DNA from: Hepsetus odoe
Lineage: Eukaryota; Chordata; Actinopteri; Characiformes; Hepsetidae
Assembly: GCA_017165825.1 (NCBI GenBank)
Contig: CM029378.1
Location: forward strand, 17,747,133-17,811,132
Reading direction: 5' to 3'
DNA: 64,000 nucleotides
The notes beneath the pieces were generated by a model, which did no database searches, was not told the origin of the DNA, and saw only the letters and a program-made list of their open reading frames with translations. The position numbers were made by a program, and so were the translations under genes. This document shows, piece after piece, positions 10,038-25,000 of this stretch. Each line of letters begins with the position of its first letter. The first letter of the stretch is position 1.

Positions 10038-13000
10038 CAGTGGTTCAGGTTCGGGACTCCTGAAACACACCCACTAAATCCGGTAATCAACAGGCAACTT
10101 CAATCAGAAGCCTCTGTGCAGGGAAAGTGCGCTTGTCACCTGAACCTCCAGCATCAAAGATGAACGCCCCAATTTTAGGTGCCATTATATTATATTAGCA
10201 GTCCTTAATTACTACGTACAGTGCCGAGTTCTATGACATTTCAGATGAAATGTGGGTGCTGTATGGCCGTGAATTGTGAGTGGTCGGCACTCAAACTGTT
10301 TTTGGGTGCATCAGTGAAAGAGGAAACCCACAGCAGCGAGATCTCCCAAACGCACTTGAGTTTGTAGTTACAAATTTACATAAAGAAATCAACATGATGA
10401 AAACATGAAGTATTTACTGAAATAAAGTGTTTACTTAAATAACTGTCAGTAAAATCCACAGAATAATAAAATAATCAATAGTAACAACTGTTAATTATCT
10501 CACTCTATAAACCTTTATTGGCAAGAGATACACAACATGGAGAGCAAGACTACAAGTTTAGATTTTCTAAAAGTCTGGAGACAGGAACAGGCAATAGAGC
10601 ACAACCACGGATACTTGGGAGTGTTTCTGTGTACTCTTCACTGGAGCTGTTGATGTGCTGGAATCTAATGTTCATCCTCCTGTTGCCTTTCCTCCACTCC
10701 TAAACCAGGCAGGGAGCATTTTTCACATTTTTTTTTTCCTTTTTAAAATTTTGCTCAATGATAGTAACGCTTAGAATTCACGTGATGTTTCTGTTTCCTT
10801 CTCCTAAAATTGCTTTATGCAAGTTTCTAATGTTTTCTTTTTATCCAGTTCTATCCCAGGTGCTGAGTCCTGCCAGTTCCTCTGCACTCTCAGTGGCAGG
10901 CTTACAGTGCTTAGGAGGAGAACACAGACTCAGCTTCTGTTTGTGGCCCTGCGGGGGGGGGGGATTTTAAGTTCATCCCCAGAGAGGAAACTCAACCTGA
11001 GCTGGGACTGACGGCATTCTCAGTTTTGTATGCAGATGCACACAGAGGGCCTCTATCTCAGTGTGCTTTTAAAACTGAAGTACCCAAGTATTAAAAGGTG
11101 TTTGATCCATACATACTTGACCATAAAAGTTCCTTCATAGTCACTTTTGCTTGGTGGCCAAGCAACTCAGGGCATTGACTAAAAGTCCTAAGCCTCCCAA
11201 TATTATCAATTTTCAGTTTAGGATGTTATCATAATAAAACCTAAACTATGATGCAGTAGCTGATTTTCTATCACTATCTACTGGGTAATGTACCATTTCT
11301 CACACAAATATTATTTAAAAATAAAAAAATGAATGTAATTATGTTTTATGGGCACTTTAAAAAACTAAACTTTTTGCTTTCAATCTGCATTAATCTGAGT
11401 TAAACAGAATTTGTTGCTAGCATTCTACTTCAACTTTGCAACAGTTGTTAATACAGAATGCATTTGTGGATGGAGTATGAAGAGGCCAAGGAATAGGTCA
11501 ACCCCCCCCCAATCAGACAGAACTGAGGAGAGAAGGAGAGATGAGGAGGTGTGGGTTGTACCGTGTTTTGCAGGGAGGGGTTGGAGGCCTTCAATGATGA
11601 GTCACTGTAGTCAGGGGGAGGCAGCAGCACAGGCTGCTCTTCCTCATCCTCTTCCTCATCATCTCCAGTCTGCTCAGGTATATTCGCCACATTTAGGTTT
11701 TCAACCCTGCCACCCCCAAAAACAGAGAGAGAGAGAGAATGCTGTATTAGTGCCATTCAATAGCAAGAAGCATTCATTTTCATTTCTTTACCAACAAACA
11801 AAAAAAAAAATAATACATTTATATTTTCTGTTCCCAGAGTTGTTGTTCTTGTGGGATGAGAAAAGAGAGAAAAAAAGATTTTACTTATTCAAAAACCCTT
11901 ACTTACATATTTGTGTTCAAAGGCTCACTGTAAGGTCTGCAATACGATGATGGAAACCAGCCTCTCCTGCAAAAGAAACCATGATTTCTGGAGAAGATCT
12001 TACAAAAACGGCAACATACTTTTCCAAATGTTCATTCGATAAATACAGTTTACATTGGGCTAAAAGGTAGATTCAGTCTTCTCATTATTTCAGAGAAAAA
12101 GTGAGTCACCGTAGAGGTGCAGTTGCGCAGCCGGTGGGAGACATTGCATTAAGACCCGGTTGCTTAGAAACTGTCTTATGGAGACAGTTGATCTTAACTT
12201 TGAACTGCCAAGCGTTAAAACTGCACATCGGTAATTGCACGACACAAAGACATTTCATTTCTCAAAACAGTAATGACAGCATAATGGGTGCTAGAAGAAA
12301 GTGTGTTCAAACCTCTGACAGAAATGCTAACCCTAAATAGACGCACTGTAATCAAACTGCAAAATTCCCCAACCCAAGATGTGATATTATAGGCAAAAAA
12401 AAAAAGTTCATAAAGTTCCTTTTGAAAAAAGGATAAGATATAATTATAGAAATGCTCTTCTCTGAACAATAGCTTTGTGGGGGCTTATTCTGGTGTGGAA
12501 GCGAAAGGCAATTTAGGTAATCTATGATTATTGACGCTACCAGTGGTAGTTTTATCAATTCATTCATCTTCCAGCCCTTCAACTGCTTTGTTAAAAGTGG
12601 CAGACGAGCCTTCCATAATCATGAAAGCTACTGCGCAGTATCTGTACTGGTCAGCTCCTTTAAAACACAAGACATATTGAGAAAGGCAAAAAAAAAAGAA
12701 AAGTGTAGTTACTACAATGAGAACTAAGCTTTGGTTATGTATGAGGCATGTGAAAGGCCTAAGGCACCAGCACATTTATTTGTCTGTGACTAGAGTTATC
12801 TCTAGCATACCAAGCATGCCTAAGCAATTTCTGCAGGCATATCAGTAGTTCCAAATTGACAAAGAGAAACACAGAACCAGTCTTTCCACTTCTCAAATGC
12901 TCACTAATTCATGCGCAAGAAGCCAGGACAATTCATGTTAACAGGAATAGGGAGATAAATACAGAAAAATTAACTGGGCTGAACAGCTGCCTACTGAAGA

Positions 13001-16000
13001 AAGCTCCTGCCAAGAAAGCAAATGTAACATATCAAACAGGTACAGCAAGATCCAAACATAAACATCAGGGACAATGAGTAGATCCCAATAGACACACCTG
13101 AATAGATCATACAAGGCAACTTGGGCACTAAAAAATAAACATAATGTTGACTTGTTGCTGATGAGGACACACAGACATTCACGGGGCTGAATGATTTGAG
13201 GATAATTATCAAATTGTTCTGATTCTGACTGAAATTTTGATTAACATCCTTTACATTATTTAATTCTTATAGAAAAAATTATTGTTATAATTAGTTATTT
13301 TGGCAAAGAAGGCCAGATTATTCCTTTTTTCCCTGACTGTTCCTTGTTTTCTTGAACACTAGATGAAGCTTGCCAACTGCCAGTTAGTTTTGGTTTTGTT
13401 GTCACAAAATTTGTGTTCGAGTGCTTCTGATTTGTCTTGCTCATCGTCGTAATTTGGTGAATTTTATTCAGTGTTATTTATTCAGGGACTCATACAGACT
13501 GTAACTGAAATGGCAGCACTTAAACTGCACTTTCACAATAATAGAAGAATAGAATAGAATAATATTTCAGCCATAGAACTGTTTGTTTTTGCTCCAAGAT
13601 ATGATTTATTTTGCAGCCCATAAGCAACAAAAAGGGAACATTCAATGACACAAAACATAGTGCATCTCACAGAAACATTCCATTAAGTCTGGAAGTCCGA
13701 TGATACATCCATCCATTATCTGCCGCTTGTCCCAAACGGGGTCGCGGGGGAGTGCTGGTGTCCAACCCAGCGCACACAGGGCGAGGACGGGGGACGCACC
13801 CTGGACAGGTCGCCAGCCCATCGCAGGGAGGAGCGGGACGGGGACGGCACCTTGCTCAAGGGTACCTCAGGGCAACCCATTGGGAAGGGGTTCGAACCCC
13901 CGATCATAGGGCCAACGCCCTAACCACTAGGCCAACGCTGCCCGTCCGATGATACAAATATAGCAAAAGCAAAATCGAACAGCATTCGATTTACTGCTTG
14001 CGTTTTCTTGCAAAACACAATAATATAGTATGAAAATTGAAACATCAGAACTTACTGTCCAGTTTTTTCTAGCTCCCCATAGAGCCAGCCATCTCGCTCT
14101 TCCTGAATAAGTAAACTGATGATTTCTCCATCATCGAAGCTGATCAGGGTCTCATTGTTCCCTGCTGTGTGGGGGAATATGGTCTGTACTCGCAGATTCT
14201 TTATTATGTTCACATCGCTGGACACAGATGTGGAACTGGATAGGCCATTACCGTTAGGGCTGTCTTGTTCTGTTGATTTCAGTATCAGCATAGGACATGA
14301 ATCAATTACCATTTTTTCCACTTAATTTTAGGTTCCAGCAACAAAACGTATAATTAAAAAGGAGTGATAATGAAAACACCAGGACATGCATTCATATAAG
14401 GGATTCCTCTTAATGAATAACATTATGAAGCTTGATTGCACTGACTGGGCTGCAGTAATTACAGAAGGGACCTCTCTTCAACTTGCCTGAGTAAGGCTCT
14501 GAGGAAATGGGGCTTCTGGGGGGTTCCTGGGAGAACATAGTTACCAATGGACTGGTTTGTGCCTTCGATGGTGGGGCTGGTGGTGGCACAACAGTGTCCA
14601 AGTTGCTCTAAAAGCAAACAAACAAACAGCAGTGGGGAATAATGGTTGGGACTAAATGTGTTCTTACTATACACTGGGTCAACAACAACAAAAAAAAAAA
14701 CCCAAACAAACAAAAAAAAAAACAAAAAACAAAAGTGGATAGGGGCAGAGTCCCGTAATTGTTAGGTCATGGGTTTGAACGAGTTGCCCTGTGGCACCCT
14801 TGATCATCATCCCCAAAGTTGCCCCTTGGGTGCCATATGAATGTCTGCTCCATTCTGCATGGTGCAAATGTGCATATGGTTCATATGCAGAGGCACATTC
14901 CATTTTGGTTCACCGTGTGCTGTGCTGTGTATATACAATGACGAATAGTCACTTTCACATTATAGAAGACAATGGATTTCCTGGTGCAATCTGAAAAATG
15001 TGTGTTTTAGACCTTAACCCAAGTCTTCTTTATGAATGATCCTAATTTTTGAAATTTAGAATTGACTAAGGAATAGAAACCACATACATGACAAGCTGCA
15101 TTCTGGTTATTCAGGTCATTTTATCTAAGAGTGAGATTTATGCCACTATTATAGAGGTTCTATGAACCTCAACTTCCACAAGCTGTGGCTTATTTACAAA
15201 TAGAAAATATCAGATCGACATACCTCCCTACAATATACTTTTCTCTTACTGGTTTTAAAAGAGGGAATGTAGCTTAAAATTGAAATGATAAACAAATTCC
15301 GACTGTCCAGAAAAAAACCCCAGTCACTTCAAATCAACATCATGAAAACCCCCCCCCCCCCCTTTTTGTCACTTTGAGCAACAAGCCCGTATGCTAAAAG
15401 TTCTGTTTAATAATCTCCAACCTGACTGCAGCACAGACACCAGACTCACCCTGTCAAAGCGTTCCATGAGAGGTGAGGAGTTAGAGGATGTGGAGGCTGG
15501 AGTGCGTATGCCCTCAATCATGGAGAGTACTGTGTCTGGGACCTTGGTGGCATCACTACACTTGTCCTGCCAACTAGATAGCTTCAGAGACAGCATGTCC
15601 TTTGCCTAAGGGGCCACGGCAGGAAACATGAACACCCCGCACATAAAAAAATGAAAAAGTGTTCAGCAGGTATAAAGTGACTTCTCTGTAACTCAGCAAT
15701 AATATTAATTTCAATTCATCAGTTAAAAATCGCATTATTGCTGTTTTTCACCCAGACTAAGGAAAGCAGTCAAGCATTATGTAAAAAAAAAAACAAGAAA
15801 GAGAAAAAAAAGAATCTATTAGCAGTGATCATCACCGTCTCATGAAAACTTGACATCTGATAAGAAAAGACACAGTGTTTGTCCACCAAAAAGCAGAATC
15901 TCCTCTTCTCTTCCAACAGGGCCTCTCCACAGGCATCCGCAATGAACTTCTGCAGGTCTGTCTGCCGTGAAGACAAAGTCTCCAGATACTAAAGAATAAT

Positions 16001-19000
16001 AATTGAGACACAATAATAATGAGTACTTGCAAAATGTAACCAAAAAAACAGTACGACAGAAAGCTTATGCAATTTTAATTAACAGCACCCTTTATTTCAG
16101 AAACCACTCACAAAGAGATGGATTTAATTACCCAGATAGATAATGCAGAGGCACAGCATAATAGTACCATTAACTGAGATGAACATCAACATGTCTAAAA
16201 AGTCACACCCTACATCCCTGAACAGTGATTATTCAGTGAGTAATCATGTCTGTAGACACAGACATCCAACGACTCCCAATGACTAACAGCAATGCAGTAG
16301 AGCACTGACAGACTAGAAACAGAGGTCCACTCTTCACAGGATTCCCTTGCCTATAATAGCTCTCTGGCAGAGTTGTCATAGTGACCGTGCGAGTGCTTTT
16401 TCTCCTGGGTGTAGATTTCAGTCTGTTGTCACAACCCTTTACCTCATGTATACATCTCCACATGAGGCGTCCCACACTAACTATCTTGGCTATGTCTTCT
16501 ACTGTTAAGCCAGAAACACATTCTGTGATTACTGGAGATGTGGGGGATATTAATGGAAGAAAGTTAATAATGTAAGATTCATGTGTAGAGCAGAATTATA
16601 GAAAGGGCCCCACCAGCTGACCTACAAAATAGATGCAGTAGGCAGTAAGTCAAGCATTACCTGCCTTTAAGAAAAATTTGAAAAATGGTAGTTATCTAGT
16701 TAATCTTATTGGACGGTCTTATTTTTTGAGCTTTGTCTCAGAAAGTGATTTTGAGAACAAAACATCCCAGAAGCAAAAGCTGTTAATGTATCTACAAGCT
16801 TGCTATTTTCATCACACCGATAACTGTTTAAGTGGACACACAGTCCCATGCACACAGTCACACACCTCATCCTGATCAGATTATTAAATTAACCAAATAT
16901 AAGATCCTTCAAGAACATGAATATTTTTCTGTTAAGAATAAGGCAGTAATCAAGGGAATGGGTCAAAAGCAAAGGTTTAGAAAACAACTGGGCAAATATT
17001 GCATTGTGCCACGTGTCAAAGAGCTGAAAAGTTTCACATTGTGTGATGAGGGTCTAAGACACCACGGGATACAACTGAAAGCCACCGTGTACCTTTCTGG
17101 GTATTTAATACGTTTTCAGAGTACTTTGAAAACAGTGAACAACTAACAACCGCATGTACAGAAAACAATGACTGTCAAAATGTATGAAAAAGAATGTGAA
17201 TTAAAGACATGATTGCTTTGTGGGTGTGCAACTATAAACAGATAGGATTGTGTGGGATAAGTGTGAATTGTTGATGATTGAGTAATTTCGGTAAAGACTA
17301 TGGGTGGGGTCCGTCAACAGTCAAACTGTCCTTAAAGGGCAAAATGACGAAATTATTCAATTTGCCACAGACTCATCACGTCAGCTGTGATCAAGCTTGT
17401 TAAAACAACTTGTAAATATACCCTTTATAAGTGCTTCTCTGTTTCTTTCTTCCAAACTCTACAAAACATTGACTGTTACCAGGGCTATTAAATCTTTTGC
17501 ACTCAACAATGCCTCCCCAAAATCCTCCATCACATCATCTTAAACCACAACTGGCTTATCATTAAATATGTGGTTTAGGAAACCCTGAGTTGCTCTAAGC
17601 AATACATCTGAACAAAACTTCAGTGTAACTAGATACTGGGTCTGTTAGCGGGTAAATAACTGCGTCAACTATGCCCATTTTTAAACAGCAGGGGTGCTGG
17701 TGGTCTAGTGGTAGGATACTTGCCTATGGACCATGCGGTCACAGGTTTGAATCCCACCTCCAGCACTGCCATCATTAGGTTCCTGAAAAGACCCTTAACC
17801 CCAAGTTGCTCCAGGGGGGACCGTCCCCATAGATAAGAAATGTAAGCCACTCTAGATAAGATTGTCAGCTAAATGGCCATAAATGTAAAATTTCTCTGCC
17901 TCTCAATCGTTTTCATAGCCGACTGTCCTAAATAAAGTTGCTGGGGTAGCTGGAGCCTCTCACAGGGTGAAAGGTGGAGAAACACCCTGGAGAGGTTGCA
18001 AGTACATCGCAGGAGAGACACACAAATAAACACACTCACACCTATGGGCAATTTAGCATCTCCAATCCACCCGACATGCATGTCTCCTGACAGCGGGAGT
18101 AAACTGGAGCTCCCGGAGGAAACACACACAGGCTTGGGGAGAATGTGCTTTTAAATGTAACATAGTAAATTAAAAAAATTATATTATTAGGCAGCTGTGC
18201 TTTAAAGAAGGAACAAAACAAAAAGAAAAACCCTCACCTCATTTTCCTTGATCTCATACTTGCTGGAATGCTTCCCCTGGCTTTTTCTGCGTAACTTCTT
18301 CAGATCCGTGTGTGATTTTTCCAAGGAGTCTTGCTTCATTTTGTGTTCTGACTGGTATCTTTTGAATGTGGCCTGAGATTAAAAAAAAAAAAGCACAGAA
18401 TGTATCACCAGCCCTTAAGGTGACTAATAATCAGATTGTTGTGAGAATACCAAGCCATACTTACATTCATGTATTTGACATCCATTTCTGTTTTTTTCTC
18501 CAGTTCTGTAATGATTTCTCGATGAAATCTCCTGAACTGATAAGAAAAATGTCTTAATAAACACATGGTCAGCTGTAACAATGACAGGGTGTTAAGTGTG
18601 CTGCATTCCACATGCCTACACAGTGAATCTAACAAATGGGTTATCTTATCAGTTCACATAGTTAAATATTCACAAATCTTTGTGAACGCTGAATACCTCA
18701 GATAAAGTGGCTTATTCAAAGAACATTTCTGAAGGGCAAGAGCATGGAAGTACACATTTACATCAACGCAGGGGTCACATCCTCTCATACACTTACTGCT
18801 GCATAAAGAAAACAATCTAAATATATTTTCGACCTATTTTGTCTGTCAGATACCAAATTTTTTTTTTTTTCCTTTTAAATACACTCCAATACACATTGAT
18901 CATTTATATGTTCTATTATGAAATGATTACGACTGGACTCTTATACACTTGCGCGCGCACTCGCTGAAGAACTAAGCTACATTTTTCTCCCCATACGCAA

Positions 19001-22000
19001 AACTAAATGACATCATCTAGTATGCATCAAACCAAGACGTTACAAGTTGTAGCTTGCAAATTTCCTCAGCCGAATGACAACTTTCTCAATAGACAACAAA
19101 GAGACAGAAAAACCTGGTCAGAGTACAAATGTCGCTTATCAAACAAAATCACTGAACATTGCAGCTACTGAAAGCTACTGAAACTTTGACCAAATAATAG
19201 GATTAATTATTCTTTATTTATAAAGCACCTTTGTCAAATCCAAGGCCTCTTACAAATTACAAAACAAGAAAACATTAATCAAGCAGTTTACAGACACAGA
19301 TCATCAAGCAAACTCAAACAGTATCATCTTAAACACAAGGCAGGAAGAACGAAGTAGAAGGTGGCATCCAAACATGGGAGAAGAAGAAGGAGGGAATTCC
19401 ACATTTTCAAGACTACTAACAATGAATGATCTGAAAGTGAAAATCTGCATCATTGTGAGAACACACCACAACTAAATTGGACCTCTCCATTTAACCCATG
19501 CACAAACATACAGCGTGCAGCAGGGGGCAACTCTGACGTAGCCCGGGGAGCAGTGACGGGGACGGTACCTTGCTCAGAGGTACCTCAGGGCAACCTACGG
19601 GTAACCACTAGGCCACCGCTGCCCCCAGTCATCTACCTCTCATAGTAAACAAACCTTTTCCCTTATAATCTTAGGAGCCATAAACAGGATGGATGTAATT
19701 TGCAATGTATAGGAGTGCTCAGGTAGAGTAATTCACTAATTAAAATCAAGCTCATGTAGAGTATAAAATATAAAGAGAAACTGGTCCAAAGTTCACTTTA
19801 GTGATAAAAGCAAGTTTAATTTATTTGAGTCTGATGGGAAAAAAATGTTTGTTGTCAAACTTGGGAAAGACTGAACTCCAACTGTGTTAAGAAGTCAGTG
19901 AAAGCTGGAGGAGGAAGTGTCATGGTTTGGGAAATGTTTTCTGCAACAGGAGTTGGGCCTCTTATTCAGCTACATGCCAGAGGGAATGCAAATGTTCATC
20001 AGAACCTTCTTTGACAACATTTGGTTCCACCCCTGCATTCATCACCTAATCATCCAGCAATTTTCATGCAAGACAATGTCCCCCATCACACAGCAAAACG
20101 GGTAACGCAGTTCCTTGAAACTGTGAACAATGAAATTATGAAACGGCCAGCCCAGAGTCGAGATCTAAACCCAATAGAAAACCTTGGCAACAATGTTATG
20201 GCCAAGAACCCCACTACAGTCACTGGACTGCAAGAAGAGTGGACTAAAATCACACCAGATCTGTGTGAGACTAGTGCTGACTAGTGCTGTCCTGTGGCTG
20301 CAGATGGGCTGAAGTCATTCAAAGCTATTGCCGGTACACTTCCTGTTAATTTTTGACAGTTGTAACCTTCAGAAAATTATATATAAAATTATATTATTAA
20401 ATTATATATATCGTATTATTTTGTATAACAGTATTCTGGTAGTATGGTATAGCCACAACAGTTAAACCTTCAAATGTTGGACAATGAAAATGAGTTATTT
20501 CTGAAAAAAGAAATCAAGTTTTCATAAATTGCTTTCTATTTAAATCTCCAGTGTGTGTATCGAATTATTTATTTATATATATAAAAAAATACAACACACA
20601 CAGCTCAAGAAAAATTAAAGGAACACTTTTAATCAGAGTATAGTATCAAGTCAGTATAGCTTCTGGGATATTGATCTGGTCAGTTCAGTATCAGAGGGGC
20701 TTGTTCATCAGTGTCAGCAGGTTTGGTGTTGATGAAATTAAAAACAGGTGCACTAAAGGGGCAACAATGAGACGACCCCAAACACAGGAATAGTTCTGCA
20801 GGTGTTCCACAGACATTTTTTCCCTCCTCATCTTTTTTTGACTGCTTTTCAGTAGTTTTGTATGTGACTAGGGTCAGTGTCGATAGTGGTAGCGTGAGGA
20901 GATACCTGGACCCTACAGAGGTTGCACAGGCAGTCCAACTCCACCAGGATGGCACATCAATACGTGCCATTGCCGGAAGGTTTGTTGTGTCTCCCAGCAC
21001 AGTCTCAAGAGCATGGAGGAGATTCCCGGAGACAGGCAGTTACTCTAGGAGAGCTGGACAGGGCAGTTGGCAGTCCTTAACCCATCAGCAGGGCCGGTAT
21101 CTGCTCCTTTTTGCAAGGAGGAACAGGATGAATACTGCCAGAGCCCTACAAAGTGACCTCTAGCGGGCCACTGGCATGAATGCCTCTGACAAAACCATTA
21201 GAAACAGACTTTGTGAGGGTGGCCTGAGGGCCCAACGTCCTCTAGTGGGCCCTCTTCTCACTGCCCAGCACCGTGGAGCTTGACTGAAATTTGCCAAAAT
21301 GATCTAAAACTACAGAGATGGAGTGATTGTATAAAGACTGGATACTGTCAGAACAGGAGAGGATCATGGAATCAGATAGTGGAGGGGCTTGTTACACAGA
21401 AAAGTATGCCAACAGATTTCAGATTTTTAGAGATTTCAGAACCTTCTTCCATGTATTATACAAAGGCAATTCAATAGATGGTCAGAAATCCCTGGTTAGG
21501 TGGTGGATATGTTGGAAGTCAAAAACATCAAGGCACTCAAAAGAAAACAACTTTTTCTTTCAGTCATGGACAATAGCAGCCAGGTCACCACCTCTGGGCT
21601 TTTTATGAGGCTTAGACATGCAGTTTTAGCCTAAACTGGTGAACATATTCAGATTCATATATATTTTAGCTGACCTTTTTTTGGTCAGCTAAAAGCATGT
21701 ATAGAATGTATGCAAATTAAGAATTTAAGCACAATAAGAATTTATGGGAAAGAGTCTCATCAGTAAAGTGGAGCAGTTTTCACATTCAATTTATTATGAA
21801 ATGGAGAAAGTTGTGCTGTGTGGCATACAGACATTTTTCCCCCCCAATATTTCTCTTATTTTCAGATCTTGTCTTGAATCTTCTGCTTTACTTCCATTCC
21901 CTAATAATGTTTCAGACAATGAAAACTGCACGCAGGAAGAGTTTAAACATCAGCTGGATGAGCCCAGATGTGACTCTTCCTTATAAGTAGAAAATCCTGA

Positions 22001-25000
22001 GAGGTTTGAAGGCTCAGTTTATTGCACTCTAAACTAAAACTTGCTGTAAATAAAATGTGCTTTGTGTAAAATTTTGGGCACATTTTCAAATGATCTCACA
22101 GCTGTTGGCTTTTTAAGCCTTGACTACAATGAAAAAAAAAACAATATTGAATGATTTTTCTTAAACAAATTTTTTCATATTAATTCCATGCTAATCCTGG
22201 ACAAGAAATATTTAATGGATATGCACTGTATATATTTTTCAAGGCAAAATTTCACTTAAGTCATTCAATTAGTGCTCCCCCTAGGATTTCCATATTGACG
22301 ACGCAGGGAAGCAGGTTTTAAAAAAAAAAGCCAAAAGAGTACATTGCTGCTGAAGAGTCAGTGTGCTATTTTGAGTGTAATGTGATGTGGCTTTTATAGG
22401 TTTATTTTGAAAAAAGGGTCCTGTGGTGCAGAGCAGGAAGCCAAGTCAATGGCACAGCGAGGGAAGAAAAGAAAAATTACACAGCATACTTACAGACTCC
22501 TCCAGCTCCAACTGGACCTTCTTATGTACTTCAGATATTTCCATCAAGACCACTCCTGTAGAGGAAAACATCAGCTCAGTATTGTTGCTTTTTATCCGTA
22601 TCATATTTTAAATGGTATATTGGTACAAAGGCAAAATAATAACAATGTATGTCAAAGTGAAATTTTTTTTTTTTTTTTTTTTTTTAATGAAAAAAACAAA
22701 AACAAATGTGCTGATTTTATTTAGAAAATGCTAATTAACATGGGAAAAGCATACAAAGAAGCAAAGTTGTTAAAAGAGGAGAACTGAAATATCCCCACAC
22801 CGGTGCCATTCCAGCTTGCTAGTATTATAGGCAGGCTTAAATGGTCATTACCATGGACAGTAACTTTAAACTCTTTATTTACCCATGTGTTTAAAGGAAT
22901 CTGCAATCTGCCTAATTTGTCTCACCCCAAGTAAGTTAAAATAAAACATTCAATTCAGAAAAGGAAGAATTGGGTAGCATATTTTGACAGGCCCATCCCC
23001 ATCACCTTAAGGGAAAGAAAGTGGAACTGCTTTTTTCCTGTTAATCAAAACATAGACAAAACTGGACAAGAATAGCACCAGCAAGATATTCTCTCATGGT
23101 CACCTCATCCCAAGGCATAAGAATTAGAAAATAATTGAGTTTAAATATGCATGTCAAACATGCTTTGCAAAAATATATATTAATGAAACGAACCAGTGTC
23201 CAATGTGAAAGTGAAGTAAAAGTGACTACCCTTGTCATTGTGAAACAGCACAGCACAACGAAACTCAACCTCTGCGTTTCACCCATACACAAACATGCAG
23301 CAGGGGGCAGCTATTGAAAGCGCCCACAGAGCAGCGATGGGGACGGTACCTTGCTCAAGGGTACCTCAGGGCAACCGACTGGTGAGGGATCTGAACCCAC
23401 AATCTTCCAATCCAGGCCACGCCCTAACCACTAGCCCACCGCTGCCCCAGGAAGGTTCCACCGAGATTTGAAATTGTTTCAACTATTTCAGTTTTTATGA
23501 AATAATTTAAGTCTATTTTTTTTTCCAGAGAAAGGTGTGTGAGAAAAATGCTATGATACTGATGGAAGTGTCCCTGTCCTGACCGTGCTTCAGAGAGCTA
23601 TAAATGTTCAGTTTAATATCTTGAAAAGTAGAAAAGTTCATGATTCAAAATCACTAGATCTTTGATGGCTCTTTATCTCTACATGGTTGAAACCAAGGAC
23701 CAACTTGCAATTTATTTATAATGGATTATATCTATTTTCTGCTTTGAAGAGACTTTAACCGTTATATGGGTGGCCTGCTATCACTTGCACCACCTGCAAT
23801 TGTCACTAGTTCGCTACAATTAAAAGATCTTGAAAGGGGTGCTTTGCAGTTCTTTTAAAATGCTTAGATGCATAACAGTTCCCTTCAAGAGGAGATGAAA
23901 AAGCGTATCCATCACTGCTGCCTGATATGTTTGCGGAGTCATCCAGAGAGAGTGCTGCTGCCAGTCCCATTGTCTGATTAGCACGCTCTCAGTCCTGTCA
24001 ATCATATCCACAGAGACGGCTCTGCTCTAGCCCATTATTCAAACAGTTATTTCCAAGAAAACAGCTCTCTGCTAAATAAAAAATGGGCGCACGACTATTT
24101 CATTAAAGGCCATTAAAACAAATGGACGCCAAATCACAGTTTGGATAAGCTAAACCCATCCAGCAGAAAACGCCAGGTGGTTCCACTCAAACCTCTCTCT
24201 GACTATGTAAACAGAACACTAATGCACCATCATTTGCACAGATTTCAACATCTAGGTTGAAATGTGCATTCCGGGTTAGACACGGCTGAATGGCTCTCAT
24301 TTTCATGTTCCTCACAGAATTACACAATGAGGACTAAAGCTTAGTGGACCGAGTAGTTTGAGCCTAGGGCTACTTAGTTCAAACTAATCAACATGGGTTT
24401 TTTTTTTTTTTAACACTGTTTGAAAGAGGGACAATTGACATGACTGAAACTGACTGTAAATGATTTAAACAGCCCAACTTCTATAAGCCATGTGCAGGAC
24501 ATCACAACCACATTTTTCTTGCCCTCTGTTGTAATACGTTGAGCCTTCTGGCCTTAATCGAGGCTGACCTGTGGTAGAATGGAGTGGCTCCCAACCACCG
24601 GGCCACGGCCCATTTGGCAACAGGACAGCACAGAAATGCTGATTAAAAAAAATCTCTTATTGATTATCAGAGTCTAAAAGATTTTCTTTATTTAGAAAAA
24701 ATGCTTTTCTCAGTCACATATAGGGTACAGCAAAATTTACTCACAAAAATGAGTAAAAAACAGACATCTTTGGAGCACCAAATACCTTACTTCCATTTCC
24801 AACATCCTATCTTTGTGAAGCGGGATTTTCTGCAGTGACAGCAACCAAAACCAAACGACAGTTGACTGGACATAAGTAACACAATTCAGGTGTCATTGTC
24901 TCCCATCACCCCCAGATGGGACCTGCTCATTGGAGGGAAACAAGCTCAGGGCTCCCATTAATTCATTGGATTGACGAGTTGTATTTTTAGGCACTTTGTT

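Noticed and set aside
11411..11950. 179-codon plus-strand open frame
   Set aside because: It is antisense to the baiap2l1 exon at 11562-11706, whose minus-strand reading has proper splice sites, phase and the PPPDY motif.
13708..13943. tRNA gene from the A and B box-like sequence
   Set aside because: The boxes belong to SINE heads; no cloverleaf with a proper acceptor stem, and the sequence recurs many times with SINE tails.
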